Assembly (NCBI GenBank): GCA_945903265.1 | Contig: CAMDNQ010000022.1 | Location: 1 to 45,180 of the forward strand | From: Candidatus Sulfopaludibacter sp. SbA3 | Lineage (GTDB): Bacteria > Acidobacteriota > Vicinamibacteria > Vicinamibacterales > UBA2999 | Reading direction: 5' to 3' | DNA length: 45,180 bases | Shown: one piece after another, positions 9,049 through 16,808 of the stretch | Numbering within the stretch: the stretch's first letter is position 1 | Layout: each line of letters starts with the position of its first letter | Program-made: the position numbers and the translations under genes | The notes under the pieces: model-generated | Told to the model about the DNA's origin: nothing | Seen by the model: only the letters and a program-made list of their open reading frames with translations | The model's database searches: none

Positions 9049-10346
9049 TTGGTGCGGGAGGCGCCGGGACGATACATCACGCGCCAGAGTTTTCCCTTGA
9101 TTGAATCGATCACGTAGAGCGATCCGTCGGGGCCCTGCGCGAGGCCCATCGGCCGTGCCGCCGCCTCCTTCGTCGTCATGATCGTCGGCATCCCGGCGAA
9201 GCCGTGCGCGAACACTTCGTACGCGCCCGACGCCTTGCCGTCGCGCATCGGCTGGAAGACGACGTTGTAGCCGCCCTGCGGCAGGGGTGCGCGGCTCGAG
9301 CCGCCGTGAAACGCGATGAAGATCCCGCCGCGATACTTCGGCTCGAACTGCGTGCCGGTGTAGACCATCATGTCGTTCGGCGCCCAGTGGGCCGGGTACG
9401 CCGCGACCGGCGCCTGATACTTGGCGCAGTCGCCTTCCTTCTTCCCGTCGCCGCCGTACTCGGGCGACAGCACGCGCTTGTTCTGCAGCCGGTCGTAATA
9501 GCAGTACGGGAATCCGTGATTCGAGCCCTGGTCGATGCGCTGCAGTTCCTCGGACGGCTGCTCGGCGTTCTGATCCGGCGTGTAGTACTCGGTCCAGCGG
9601 TTGAGTCCCGCCCGCCCGTGCTGCACGAGGTACAGCGCATTCGCGGCCGGGTGCCACGCCATCGCATTCGTCTGGCGCAGGCCAGTGGAATACTGCCGGC
9701 CATCCTTGCCGAAGACCTGCCCGGTGCGGTTCGCGTCGAAACGCCACACGCCGCCGCCCGTCTCGAGATACGTGCAGGGATTCAGGCCCGACGTCTTCGT
9801 CTGATCGGGGTCGGTGCAGGCATTCGCGCGAAGGCCGACATTGACGTACAGCCCGCCGCTGGCGTCGAACGCGAGCGTCTTCGTCGGATGCACCCGCTGA
9901 TCGGGAAAGCCGGTGACCACCGTTTCGGCCGCACCGGATGGCTTCAGCTCTCCCGTCTTGATCGGGAACCGGACGATCGCGAAGTCCTGCGCCTGATAGA
10001 GATAGCCGTTGTGCAGCACGAGGCCGGTGCCGCCTGTGTCGCCGAATCGCTCGCGGACGTCCGCACGCCCGTCGCCGTTGGTATCGCGGAGACCGACGAT
10101 GCCGCCGGGGACGCCAGGCATGTTGCGGAGCGTCACGAAGATGTCGCCGTTGGGCGCGACGGCGAGGTGCCGGGCAAATCCGACCTCATCCGCAACGACC
10201 GTCGCGCAGAACCCGGCCGGGAGCGTGAGGCCGCCGCTTTGGCCGGCGCTGTCCTGCGCGCAGGCGGGTACGGGCGCCTGCTGGGCAAAAAGGACCGCTG
10301 GCGCGGCAAGAACCGTCGTGACGAGCGCGGCGAGAGTTCGGTGCAT
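9045..10346 (-). CDS. exported PQQ-type sugar (L-sorbosone-like) dehydrogenase
   Basis: A 433-residue protein with a signal peptide (residues 1-21) followed by a six-bladed propeller of the soluble glucose/sorbosone dehydrogenase fold. Landmarks are LPAGFCATVVADEVGFARHLAVAPNGDIFV near the start, DTNGDGRAD (calcium-type loop), the central QTNAMAWHPAANALYLVQHGR, and GFPYCYYD. Four or more cysteines suggest disulfides. Members oxidise sugars or sugar aldehydes in the periplasm using PQQ, but the exact substrate cannot be read here and no PQQ genes are in view. GGAGG lies 7 bases before the ATG. Its stop shares bases with the start of the S9 gene, so translational coupling is likely. It is the first gene of the minus-strand run and is divergent from the L,D-transpeptidase. 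Confidence 0.88.
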   Translation of the reverse strand: MHRTLAALVTTVLAAPAVLFAQQAPVPACAQDSAGQSGGLTLPAGFCATVVADEVGFARHLAVAPNGDIFVTLRNMPGVPGGIVGLRDTNGDGRADVRERFGDTGGTGLVLHNGYLYQAQDFAIVRFPIKTGELKPSGAAETVVTGFPDQRVHPTKTLAFDASGGLYVNVGLRANACTDPDQTKTSGLNPCTYLETGGGVWRFDANRTGQVFGKDGRQYSTGLRQTNAMAWHPAANALYLVQHGRAGLNRWTEYYTPDQNAEQPSEELQRIDQGSNHGFPYCYYDRLQNKRVLSPEYGGDGKKEGDCAKYQAPVAAYPAHWAPNDMMVYTGTQFEPKYRGGIFIAFHGGSSRAPLPQGGYNVVFQPMRDGKASGAYEVFAHGFAGMPTIMTTKEAAARPMGLAQGPDGSLYVIDSIKGKLWRVMYRPGASRTN

Positions 10347-10393
10347 GAATCAGCCTCCAGAAAGAGCGGACCCGGAAATCTTACCTGTCGGGC

Positions 10394-10422
10394 TTGAATA
10401 CGGGTCGGCTGGGCCGTACTAT
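10394..10422 (+). promoter_or_regulatory. candidate sigma-70 promoter, very short leader
   Basis: TTGAAT (10394-10399), a 17-base spacer and TACTAT (10417-10422), on the plus strand, in the 87-base divergent gap. Transcription would begin about 10429, leaving only about five bases before the ATG at 10434. No Shine-Dalgarno is visible, in line with a leaderless or near-leaderless message for the L,D-transpeptidase. Confidence 0.5.
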
Positions 10423-10433
10423 CTCTCATTCCC

Positions 10434-11165
10434 ATGCGTTTGAAACTGATCGGTTTTTCGGTGGCGGGAGCTTTGTGCCTGACAGCTCTGCCATTCAGCG
10501 CCGGGGTCCAGGAGGTTCAGGCGGTTCAGCATGTGCCGAAGGCCGTGCACGCTGCGGAACCCATTGAACCTCTTGCACGTTTTGAACTGGAACCCGAAGG
10601 CGGCATTTCTCCGGAGGTGCTGGATCTTGCGCTGAATGCCGTGCAGTGCGGCGTCGAGCGTGGCGATCTCGAGCCGCCGCCCACGCTGACCGTCATCGAC
10701 TATTCGAAGCCGTCCGTCGAGCCGCGCCTCTGGGTGTTCGACATGACGCGCGGGGAGCTCCTTTTCAACGAACTGGTGGCTCACGGCCGGAAAACGGGCG
10801 AGAACATGTCGGTGCACTTCTCCGACGCGATGAACAGCCACCAGTCGAGCCTCGGCCTCTTCGTCACCGACGAGACCTACGTCGGCAGCAACGGCTACTC
10901 GCTCCGGCTGAACGGCCTCGAACCCGGCTTCAACGGCCGCGCCCGCGAGCGCGCCATCGTCATGCACGGCGCGCCCTACGTGAACGAGACCCTCGCGTCG
11001 AAGCAGGGACGCATCGGCCGCAGCTGGGGATGCCCGGCGCTGCGCGAAGCGGTGGCCCGCGACGTCATCGACACGATCCGAGGCGGCGGCGTGGTGTTCT
11101 CCTACTACCCCGACTCGGACTGGCTCAAGAGCTCGCGCTTCCTGAACTGCGGCGAGACCACATAG
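10434..11165 (+). CDS. murein L,D-transpeptidase catalytic domain protein (YkuD_2 type)
   Basis: A 243-residue protein with an N-terminal signal peptide (about residues 1-24). The catalytic half carries H178 in VMHGAPYV and C200 in GRSWGCPAL, the His/Cys pair of L,D-transpeptidases that make 3-3 cross-links or attach proteins to peptidoglycan; spacing and the SWGCPA form fit the YkuD_2 subfamily rather than classical ErfK/YbiS. Nearby NSHQSSLGLFVT is also characteristic. A 9-bp triplicate (10505-10531) encodes VQEVQAVQH just after the signal peptide. It stands alone on the plus strand, facing the acetamidase gene across two palindromes. Confidence 0.9.
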   Translation: MRLKLIGFSVAGALCLTALPFSAGVQEVQAVQHVPKAVHAAEPIEPLARFELEPEGGISPEVLDLALNAVQCGVERGDLEPPPTLTVIDYSKPSVEPRLWVFDMTRGELLFNELVAHGRKTGENMSVHFSDAMNSHQSSLGLFVTDETYVGSNGYSLRLNGLEPGFNGRARERAIVMHGAPYVNETLASKQGRIGRSWGCPALREAVARDVIDTIRGGGVVFSYYPDSDWLKSSRFLNCGETT

Positions 11166-11167
11166 AC

Positions 11168-11187
11168 GCGCACGCTAAAGCGTGCGC
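11168..11187. repeat. palindrome, family C copy 1
   Basis: GCGCACGCT and AGCGTGCGC separated by two bases, flanked by TAGA/TCTA, just after the L,D-transpeptidase stop. There is no T-tract, so it is only a weak terminator candidate. Copies 2 and 3 are at 11217-11236 and 25993-26012. Confidence 0.8.
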
Positions 11188-11216
11188 TCTACGTACGGCT
11201 CTACGCACCCTGTAGA

Positions 11217-11236
11217 GCGCAGGCTTCAGCCTGCGC
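11217..11236. repeat. palindrome, family C copy 2
   Basis: GCGCAGGCT, TC, AGCCTGCGC, within TAGA...TCTA. Relative to copy 1 the stem carries a compensated base pair (C:G swapped to G:C), as expected if the hairpin itself is under selection. It ends two bases before the acetamidase stop codon. Confidence 0.8.
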
Positions 11237-11238
11237 GT

Positions 11239-12393
11239 CTAGTTCACAAACGCGCTCTTCGGGATCTTCCCCGCCACCACCTGACGCCCGTCGACCGCTT
11301 CCGCCACGTGGAAGTCGACGGCGATGCTGCAGAGCGATAACGCTTTCGCCGGCGTCATCTTCTTCTCCTCCACCAGGAACTTGACCGCCTCGGCGACCGC
11401 CAGCTTCATGGCGCGGTCGAGATCGAGGTCGATCCCCATGACGATGAAGTGGGTCGCGTTCTCGGCGCGGGGCGCGGTGATTGTCTTCCCCTTGTGGACG
11501 ACAAAGCGGAAGACGCCCGTCAGCGACTGCTCCAGTGCGTTCCCGCTCACCTCGCCGTCGCCCTGCGCGCCGTGCGGATCGCCTGTGTAAAAGCGCGCGC
11601 CCGAATGGTTCACCGGCAGGTAGAGCGTCGCGCCAGTCGTCAGCGCGCGGAAGTCCATGTTGCCGCCGTAGTCGACGCCGGGCGGACCCGACCCCTGCAG
11701 TCCCGCCGCGCGCACGCCGACGTCACCCATGACCGGCGCCTTCGGCGCCACCGCCATGATGCCCATGAACGGATTCATCGCCACGTGCACGGTGTCGGTG
11801 AGCATCGCGACATGCTTCCCCTTCACCATGCCGGTGCGAATCAGATGCCGCGTGCCCTCAGGAATGTCGAGCGGCGCGTCACCCTCCTTCGCGCCCGGAT
11901 AGTCGTCACGGAACACTCCTCCGGTCGGCCCGGTGCTGTTCATCCCGTACGGCACGCGCGTCTGCAGATCGAGGATCTGCACTTCGAGCATGTCGCCCGG
12001 CTCGGCGCCCTCGACGTAGATCGGTCCGGTGAGCACGTGCCCGCCTCCGGCGCCCGGCTGGCGCAGTGCCGGCCGGGCCGCCCAGAAGTCGAGCACGTCC
12101 TTGAGGATCTCGTTCGAGGCGACGCCGTACTTCGCCAGGAACGCCGCGGGCGCTTCGTCCTGCGTCGATCCCGCATGCGACAGCGTGTCGATGCGCACGG
12201 TCTGTCCCGATGTGACCGTCGCGACCGCCGGCTTGTCGATCGGGAACGCGCCCCAGGTGATCGTTTCCGGCCGTGACGGCACGTGCACCTCGGCCTTCGG
12301 TGTCTGCGCCTGCACCCCGCTCGCCTGGTGCAGCAGCAGGGCGCATCCAGTGACCGCGAGCAGACTCAGCGTCTGGCGAAGTGGTGTCAGCAT
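11239..12393 (-). CDS. acetamidase/formamidase family protein, exported
   Basis: A 384-residue enzyme of the FmdA/AmdA family with an N-terminal signal peptide (to about residue 30). Family landmarks are GGHVLTGPIYVEGAEPGDMLEVQIL, the glycine-rich GGNMDFRALTTGATLYLPV, and FYTGDPHGAQGDGEVSG, whose acidic and His residues bind the catalytic metals. It hydrolyses short-chain amides to ammonia and the acid; an exported form suggests amide scavenging in the periplasm. The start is ATG 12393 behind GAGGGG; a longer reading from 12423 would run back into the TonB gene. It begins eight bases after the stop of the TonB receptor, so the two are almost certainly one operon, and uptake and amide hydrolysis may be linked. 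Confidence 0.9.
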   Translation of the reverse strand: MLTPLRQTLSLLAVTGCALLLHQASGVQAQTPKAEVHVPSRPETITWGAFPIDKPAVATVTSGQTVRIDTLSHAGSTQDEAPAAFLAKYGVASNEILKDVLDFWAARPALRQPGAGGGHVLTGPIYVEGAEPGDMLEVQILDLQTRVPYGMNSTGPTGGVFRDDYPGAKEGDAPLDIPEGTRHLIRTGMVKGKHVAMLTDTVHVAMNPFMGIMAVAPKAPVMGDVGVRAAGLQGSGPPGVDYGGNMDFRALTTGATLYLPVNHSGARFYTGDPHGAQGDGEVSGNALEQSLTGVFRFVVHKGKTITAPRAENATHFIVMGIDLDLDRAMKLAVAEAVKFLVEEKKMTPAKALSLCSIAVDFHVAEAVDGRQVVAGKIPKSAFVN

Positions 12394-12400
12394 GATCCCC

Positions 12401-15307
12401 TCAGAACGCGAGCCGGAAGCCAAGCTGCAGCATGCGGGCCTGGTAGGCGAGGTTGCTGTTGAACGACGGCCGGCCGTAGCTGGCGCTGCTCTCCTGCGTC
12501 GTATACGACCCGTAGTTCTCGTGGTTCAGCAGGTTGAACACTTCGACGACCCCCGCGATCGAGCGGTTGGCGCCGAGGGCGATCTTCTTCTGCAGCCGCA
12601 TGTCGACGCGATGAATCGGGTCGCCGACAAAGCCGTTGCGCGGGACGATCGTGCCGTCCGGCCGCAGCCGCTGTTCGCTCACCGCCGTGCCCCCCGCATT
12701 CCGCAGATCCCCCCCATACGTCGTCGTGCGGCGCGTTCCGGAGCCGAAGAAATACATGCCGCTGACCTGGAGACCGAGGGGCGCCTCATAGATCCCGCTG
12801 AAGACCGCGCGGTGCCGCTGGTCGCCGGCCGCCAGCCCGTATTCCCCGCCCAGATCCTTCGCGACCTCGAACCCGAGCGCGCTCCGTGTGAGCTGACCGT
12901 CGACGATCGCGATGACCGGCGGCGGCGGTGTGCCGTCCCAGAAGCCGGCCAGCGTGTAAGTGCCGGACGCCTGCCAGCGGCTGCTGAACCGCTTCGTGAA
13001 GCTCGTTTCGAGCGCGTGGTAGTTCGAGTACCCCTCGAGGAACCCGACGTTGACGAGGCCCCATTCCGGGAACGGACGCTTGCCGATGTCGCGGAACGGA
13101 TAGTTCACACCGGTGACCGGGTCGTAGCTCAGATTCACGTTGTAGGTGTTCTCTTCTCCGCGGCCGCCCGTGTAGACGTAGTTCGCCTCCACGTTCGCGA
13201 CGTTGCCAAGCTGCCGCTGCATGCCGATCGATGCCTGGTGGGCGTACGACCCCTCGCGCCAGGGATGGTTGATTTCGCTCGTCAGCTCGCGGCGCAGGCA
13301 GCCCGGCACGATGCCGGTGATGTCGCACGCGGTCGCCAGCACCTGTTCGAAGGTCGGCACCGGGCCGTTGAACGGATTGGCGGCGAAGTCCGCGCGGCCG
13401 TCATTGAGCTGCTCGGCGACCGCGCTGACGGTATAGAGCGCGGTCTGGTGCGCCTCGTCTGTCGAGACCTGCGTGAAGAACAGGCCGTAGCCCCCGCGCA
13501 GCACGGTACGGTCGTTCAGGCTATAGGCGAACCCGAGCCGCGGCGCGTAGTTGTTGAGGTCGTGCGGAATGTCGTTCACCCACGGCAGCAGCGTCAGGTT
13601 CTCGGAATGCACACCGAGCTGAACGTCGTAGCGGACACCGAGGTTCAGCGTCAGCCGCGACGCCACCTTCCAGTCGTCCTGCAGCCAGCCCGCCATCAGG
13701 TGCTGCGGGACTTCGTAATGGAAGTTGGTGTTCGAGACCGCCCGCCGCACGCGGACCGTGATCGGCGAGAGCGCCGCCAGGTTCCACGTCGAGGCGTCGT
13801 CCCAGACCGGGAAGAGCTGCTGGATGTTGGCGGGGATCGCGGCGCCGTTGGCTTCAATCGCGCCGGTGCACTGCGCGCACCAGTCGATCACCGTCGGCTG
13901 GTTGATGTACTCCGCGCCGACCTTGATGTCGTGCCGGCCGCCCTTCACGAACGAGGTGACGAAGTCGTCCCTGATCGAATAGTTGTCCTGGTATTGATGC
14001 TGCCCGACGGCTGACCCGATGCTGTAGCCGCGGAGGCTGATGGTGACCGACCCGCCGCAATCCACCGGCGCGTCGGGGAAGCAGCCGCCCATCCATTTCA
14101 CGTGCGAGTCGCGCGTGTAGTCATAGAGGGCGACGCCGCCCTTGATCTCGTTCACCGCCCGGTCGCCGAGGACCTGCGTGAACGTCGAGAAGTACTGGTC
14201 GCTGTAGCGCTGCTCGCGCCGCGCGGTGGACGGGTGGCTGGTCGCCCCGCCGGTGCCGCCGTACGGCTGGTCGAAGTAGTATTTCTGGCCGCGCACGTAG
14301 AGGCGCATCTGCGGCGACATCTGGAAGTCGACGCGAGCGACGGCCTTCCGCTGCCGGTTCAGCGCCGCCTGGTCGATGTTGAAGCTGGGAAACGGGCTCG
14401 AGAACGTCACGGTGCGCGGTTCGCGCTCGGTTTCGTAATTGGCGAAGAAATGCAGCCGGTCGAGGACGATGGGGCCGCCGAACGTGCCGCTGATCTGCTG
14501 GTTCGAGTACGGCAGCACGCGCTTCTGAATGTGGTCGGCCGCGTTGAAGCGGTCGCTGCGGAAGAAGCCGGACAACGTGCCCGCGTGGTCGTTGGTGCCG
14601 GACTTCGTGATCGCATTCGCCAGCATGCCGGCCGACCGCCCCTGCGTCGCGTCGAAGCGGTTCGTGATGAGCACGAACTCCGCGATGGCGTCCATGCTGT
14701 AGCTCGGCTGGTTCTGATCGGTGCCGGGAATCAGATGCGTGATCTGCTGCCCGTCGATGTTGATCTGCGAGTAGCCCTGGCGCGACTGCGGAATGTTGCT
14801 CGCCTCGTTCTGCCGGCTGCCGGGCGCCAGGATCGCCAGGTCCATCCAGTTGCGGCCGTTGATCGGCAGCTCCTGCATCTGGCGGCGATCGATGTTGCCG
14901 CCGAGCGTCGACGAGGCGGTGTCGACGAGCGGCGCCTCCGCGCTGACTGTGACGGCCTCCGTGATCGTGTCCGGCGCCATTTCGAGCTTGAGCGCTGCGG
15001 TCTGCCCTACGAGGATCTCGACCCGCCGGACGAGCGTCGCAAATCCGGGAAGCTCGATGGTGAGCTGGTACTGGCCGACACGGACCGGCAGCCGGAACTC
15101 GCCGCGTTCATCGGTCACGGCGAGGAACGTGTTGCCCGACGCCTGATGCAGCGCGGTCACCGATACTCCGGGCAGCACGCCCCCGGAGGTGTCAACGAGG
15201 GCGCCGCTCAGCGCGGCTTCCTGCTGCGCGAGAAGCGCGCGTGGGGTCAACGCGATCGCGCAGAGCGCGATCATCAGCACGCGAAGCGTGCGGGTCACAG
15301 TCGGCAT
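12401..15307 (-). CDS. TonB-dependent receptor with N-terminal carboxypeptidase-regulatory domain (Oar/SusC-like)
   Basis: A 968-residue outer-membrane transporter. Signal peptide at residues 1-27; a carboxypeptidase-regulatory-like beta-sandwich at about 30-115 (LSGALVDTSGGVLPGVSVTAL, then TVSAEAPLVDT); a plug domain at about 120-240 (MQELPINGRNWMDLAILAPG, IDGQQ); then a long beta-barrel ending in an aromatic, antiparallel C-terminus (LQLGFRLAF). This architecture is greatly expanded in Acidobacteriota and Bacteroidota and takes up glycans, peptides or other large ligands with energy from TonB. The ATG at 15307 is chosen because AAGGAGAA precedes it and a signal peptide follows. The acetamidase gene begins eight bases downstream. 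No SusD-like partner is visible, as is normal in this phylum. Confidence 0.93.
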   Translation of the reverse strand: MPTVTRTLRVLMIALCAIALTPRALLAQQEAALSGALVDTSGGVLPGVSVTALHQASGNTFLAVTDERGEFRLPVRVGQYQLTIELPGFATLVRRVEILVGQTAALKLEMAPDTITEAVTVSAEAPLVDTASSTLGGNIDRRQMQELPINGRNWMDLAILAPGSRQNEASNIPQSRQGYSQINIDGQQITHLIPGTDQNQPSYSMDAIAEFVLITNRFDATQGRSAGMLANAITKSGTNDHAGTLSGFFRSDRFNAADHIQKRVLPYSNQQISGTFGGPIVLDRLHFFANYETEREPRTVTFSSPFPSFNIDQAALNRQRKAVARVDFQMSPQMRLYVRGQKYYFDQPYGGTGGATSHPSTARREQRYSDQYFSTFTQVLGDRAVNEIKGGVALYDYTRDSHVKWMGGCFPDAPVDCGGSVTISLRGYSIGSAVGQHQYQDNYSIRDDFVTSFVKGGRHDIKVGAEYINQPTVIDWCAQCTGAIEANGAAIPANIQQLFPVWDDASTWNLAALSPITVRVRRAVSNTNFHYEVPQHLMAGWLQDDWKVASRLTLNLGVRYDVQLGVHSENLTLLPWVNDIPHDLNNYAPRLGFAYSLNDRTVLRGGYGLFFTQVSTDEAHQTALYTVSAVAEQLNDGRADFAANPFNGPVPTFEQVLATACDITGIVPGCLRRELTSEINHPWREGSYAHQASIGMQRQLGNVANVEANYVYTGGRGEENTYNVNLSYDPVTGVNYPFRDIGKRPFPEWGLVNVGFLEGYSNYHALETSFTKRFSSRWQASGTYTLAGFWDGTPPPPVIAIVDGQLTRSALGFEVAKDLGGEYGLAAGDQRHRAVFSGIYEAPLGLQVSGMYFFGSGTRRTTTYGGDLRNAGGTAVSEQRLRPDGTIVPRNGFVGDPIHRVDMRLQKKIALGANRSIAGVVEVFNLLNHENYGSYTTQESSASYGRPSFNSNLAYQARMLQLGFRLAF

Positions 15308-15602
15308 CGGTAGTTCTCCTTCTTGCGGATGGCGTAGCTGACCAGCCATTGAGCAAGTCGAAGTCCATGCGATCCATCCGAGCGCAGATCGAAGATTTCG
15401 ATGGATTGTCGAATGAAAGTGCCGATCGTCGAGTGACGAGTGGTTCGTCGTGCGTCGCGTGCGAGCCGACAACTTTGTGCCGGCGCACGAAGACGCCGAC
15501 ATCGCTGTGACTATTTGCGATCGCGACTCTACGTACGTAGGGCGGGTTCCGAGGCGAGGCTGGATCCATCCGAGCCTCGGACCCGCCGTCCCTTCGATCC
15601 CT
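15308..15602. other. 295-bp gap: TonB receptor control region plus repeat
   Basis: No gene is supported. It holds a small dyad ATCGAAGATTTCGAT at 15388-15402 (6-bp arms, 3-base loop), a possible operator upstream of the TonB receptor, and the family A palindrome at 15541-15587. I could not find a convincing minus-strand -35/-10 pair. Confidence 0.5.
15541..15587. repeat. palindrome, family A copy 1
   Basis: GGCGGGTTCCGAGGC pairs with GCCTCGGACCCGCC (one bulged base); the loop region contains GAGGCTGGATCC. It lies 15 bases before the stop of the 7TM-PAS gene. Two more copies with the same outer arms and part of the same loop are at 18592-18629 and 29751-29796. Confidence 0.8.
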
Positions 15603-16723
15603 CTACTGATTTGTGGGATGCGGTTTCGGAGGAGACAGGTTTGTCGTCAGACGTTCCAGGCGCTCCAGCTTGCGCAGCGCCGCCTGCAGCTCGTCAATCA
15701 GCTGCTCGCGCTCGTCCTCGAACGCCTTCTGCGAGCTGACGTCGCGCGCCACGACGAGTCGTCCGGCGAGCGCGCCCCAGCGGTCGCGCACCGGATCGAT
15801 CGCGACATCCAGCCACTTCACCGCGCCGCCCACCGTGATCTGCACTTCGGTTCGCCACGGGCCGGGCAGGTGTGTCAGCGCTGGAACGCCGAGGGCCGCG
15901 GCCAGCGCCGCTCCGTCGATCGGGAGAATGCGGCCCGCCGCGTCGTTCGCGAACATCACCTGCCCTTCGCGGTCGAGCACGATGACGCCGTCGGTCATCC
16001 GCTCGATCAGCGCTTCGCGCGCCGACGGCAGCAGGTCGAGCAGCCCTTCGCGGAGCACCACCCAGACAAGGAGGCTCCCGCTGACGCCCAGGGACAGCGT
16101 CAGCCAGTTGAGGCCCGGCCAGGGGCCGAGCTTCAGGTTGTACATGGCGTTGCCGATCCACGGGAGGACCACTGCGACGAGGACGACGGCCATGCCGATC
16201 CGGTAGTGGCGGCCGACGCGACGGATCGCCTGCGACAGCATCACCGTCGCAGCAATCATCAGCAGGTAGTGCTGCGCCGTCAGCACCCAGAACGCCCACC
16301 CGTACTCGTAGATCGCGAAGGGCAGCTCGCCGGCGGGCACGCGGACTCGACCCAGAGCCATCGGTGCAGCGGGTTGGTCCACGCCGCCAGCAGCGCCAGG
16401 ATCGGGATCGCCCAGACCGCCGCCAGCGCGGCGATCGACAGCTGCGCCCGGCGGCCGGCAAGCTCCCACGCCGCGTGGAAAAAGAGCGGCGCCGTCGCGA
16501 TGACGCCGATGTACTGGATTTGCGAAATGAAGCGCTTGCCCTCGGAGGTTGGCAGGTGCAGCTCGATCGCGTCGCAGATGGCCCAGAGCGCGCCGGCCGC
16601 CAGCATCAGCGCCAGCGGCAGGCCGCCGGGCGAGCGGCGGCGCGGCCAGATGGTCGCCGCTGCCACCAGGCAGATCGCGGCCGCGAGCAGGTAGACGAAC
16701 GTGAACGCCATCGCGAGCGACAT
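15603..16723 (-). pseudogene. 7TM-PAS sensor protein without kinase domain, one-base frameshift
   Basis: Two minus-strand frames join into one protein of about 373 residues. The first (from ATG 16723) gives an N-terminal multi-helix region like the histidine-kinase 7TM sensor (MAFTFVYLLAAAICLVAAATI, then ISQIQYIGVIATAPLFFHAAWEL, TNPLHRWLW). Near 16343 the frame is lost in a short C-run; adding one base yields E-S-R-V-P-A-G-E-L and continues through YEYGWAFWVLTAQHYLL, further helices, and a PAS domain (ALIERMTDGVIVLDREGQVMFANDAAGRIL...RDVSSQKAFEDERE). It ends in a short coiled coil with no HisKA or ATPase domain, so the intact form would be a sensor needing a partner. The frameshift may be a sequencing error. 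It is divergent from lhr. Confidence 0.75.
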
Positions 16724-16808
16724 AGTCTCTGGTAACCGTCCCTAGTATCCGCCTACGCCTCAGCCGTGTGTAACGTTTCGCGTCCTGTAAAATTACGACA
16801 TCCCACCG

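Noticed and set aside
7072-9747. S9 gene extended to an 891-residue protein
   Set aside because: The extension lies in another frame of the sorbosone dehydrogenase gene and does not resemble any N-terminal domain.
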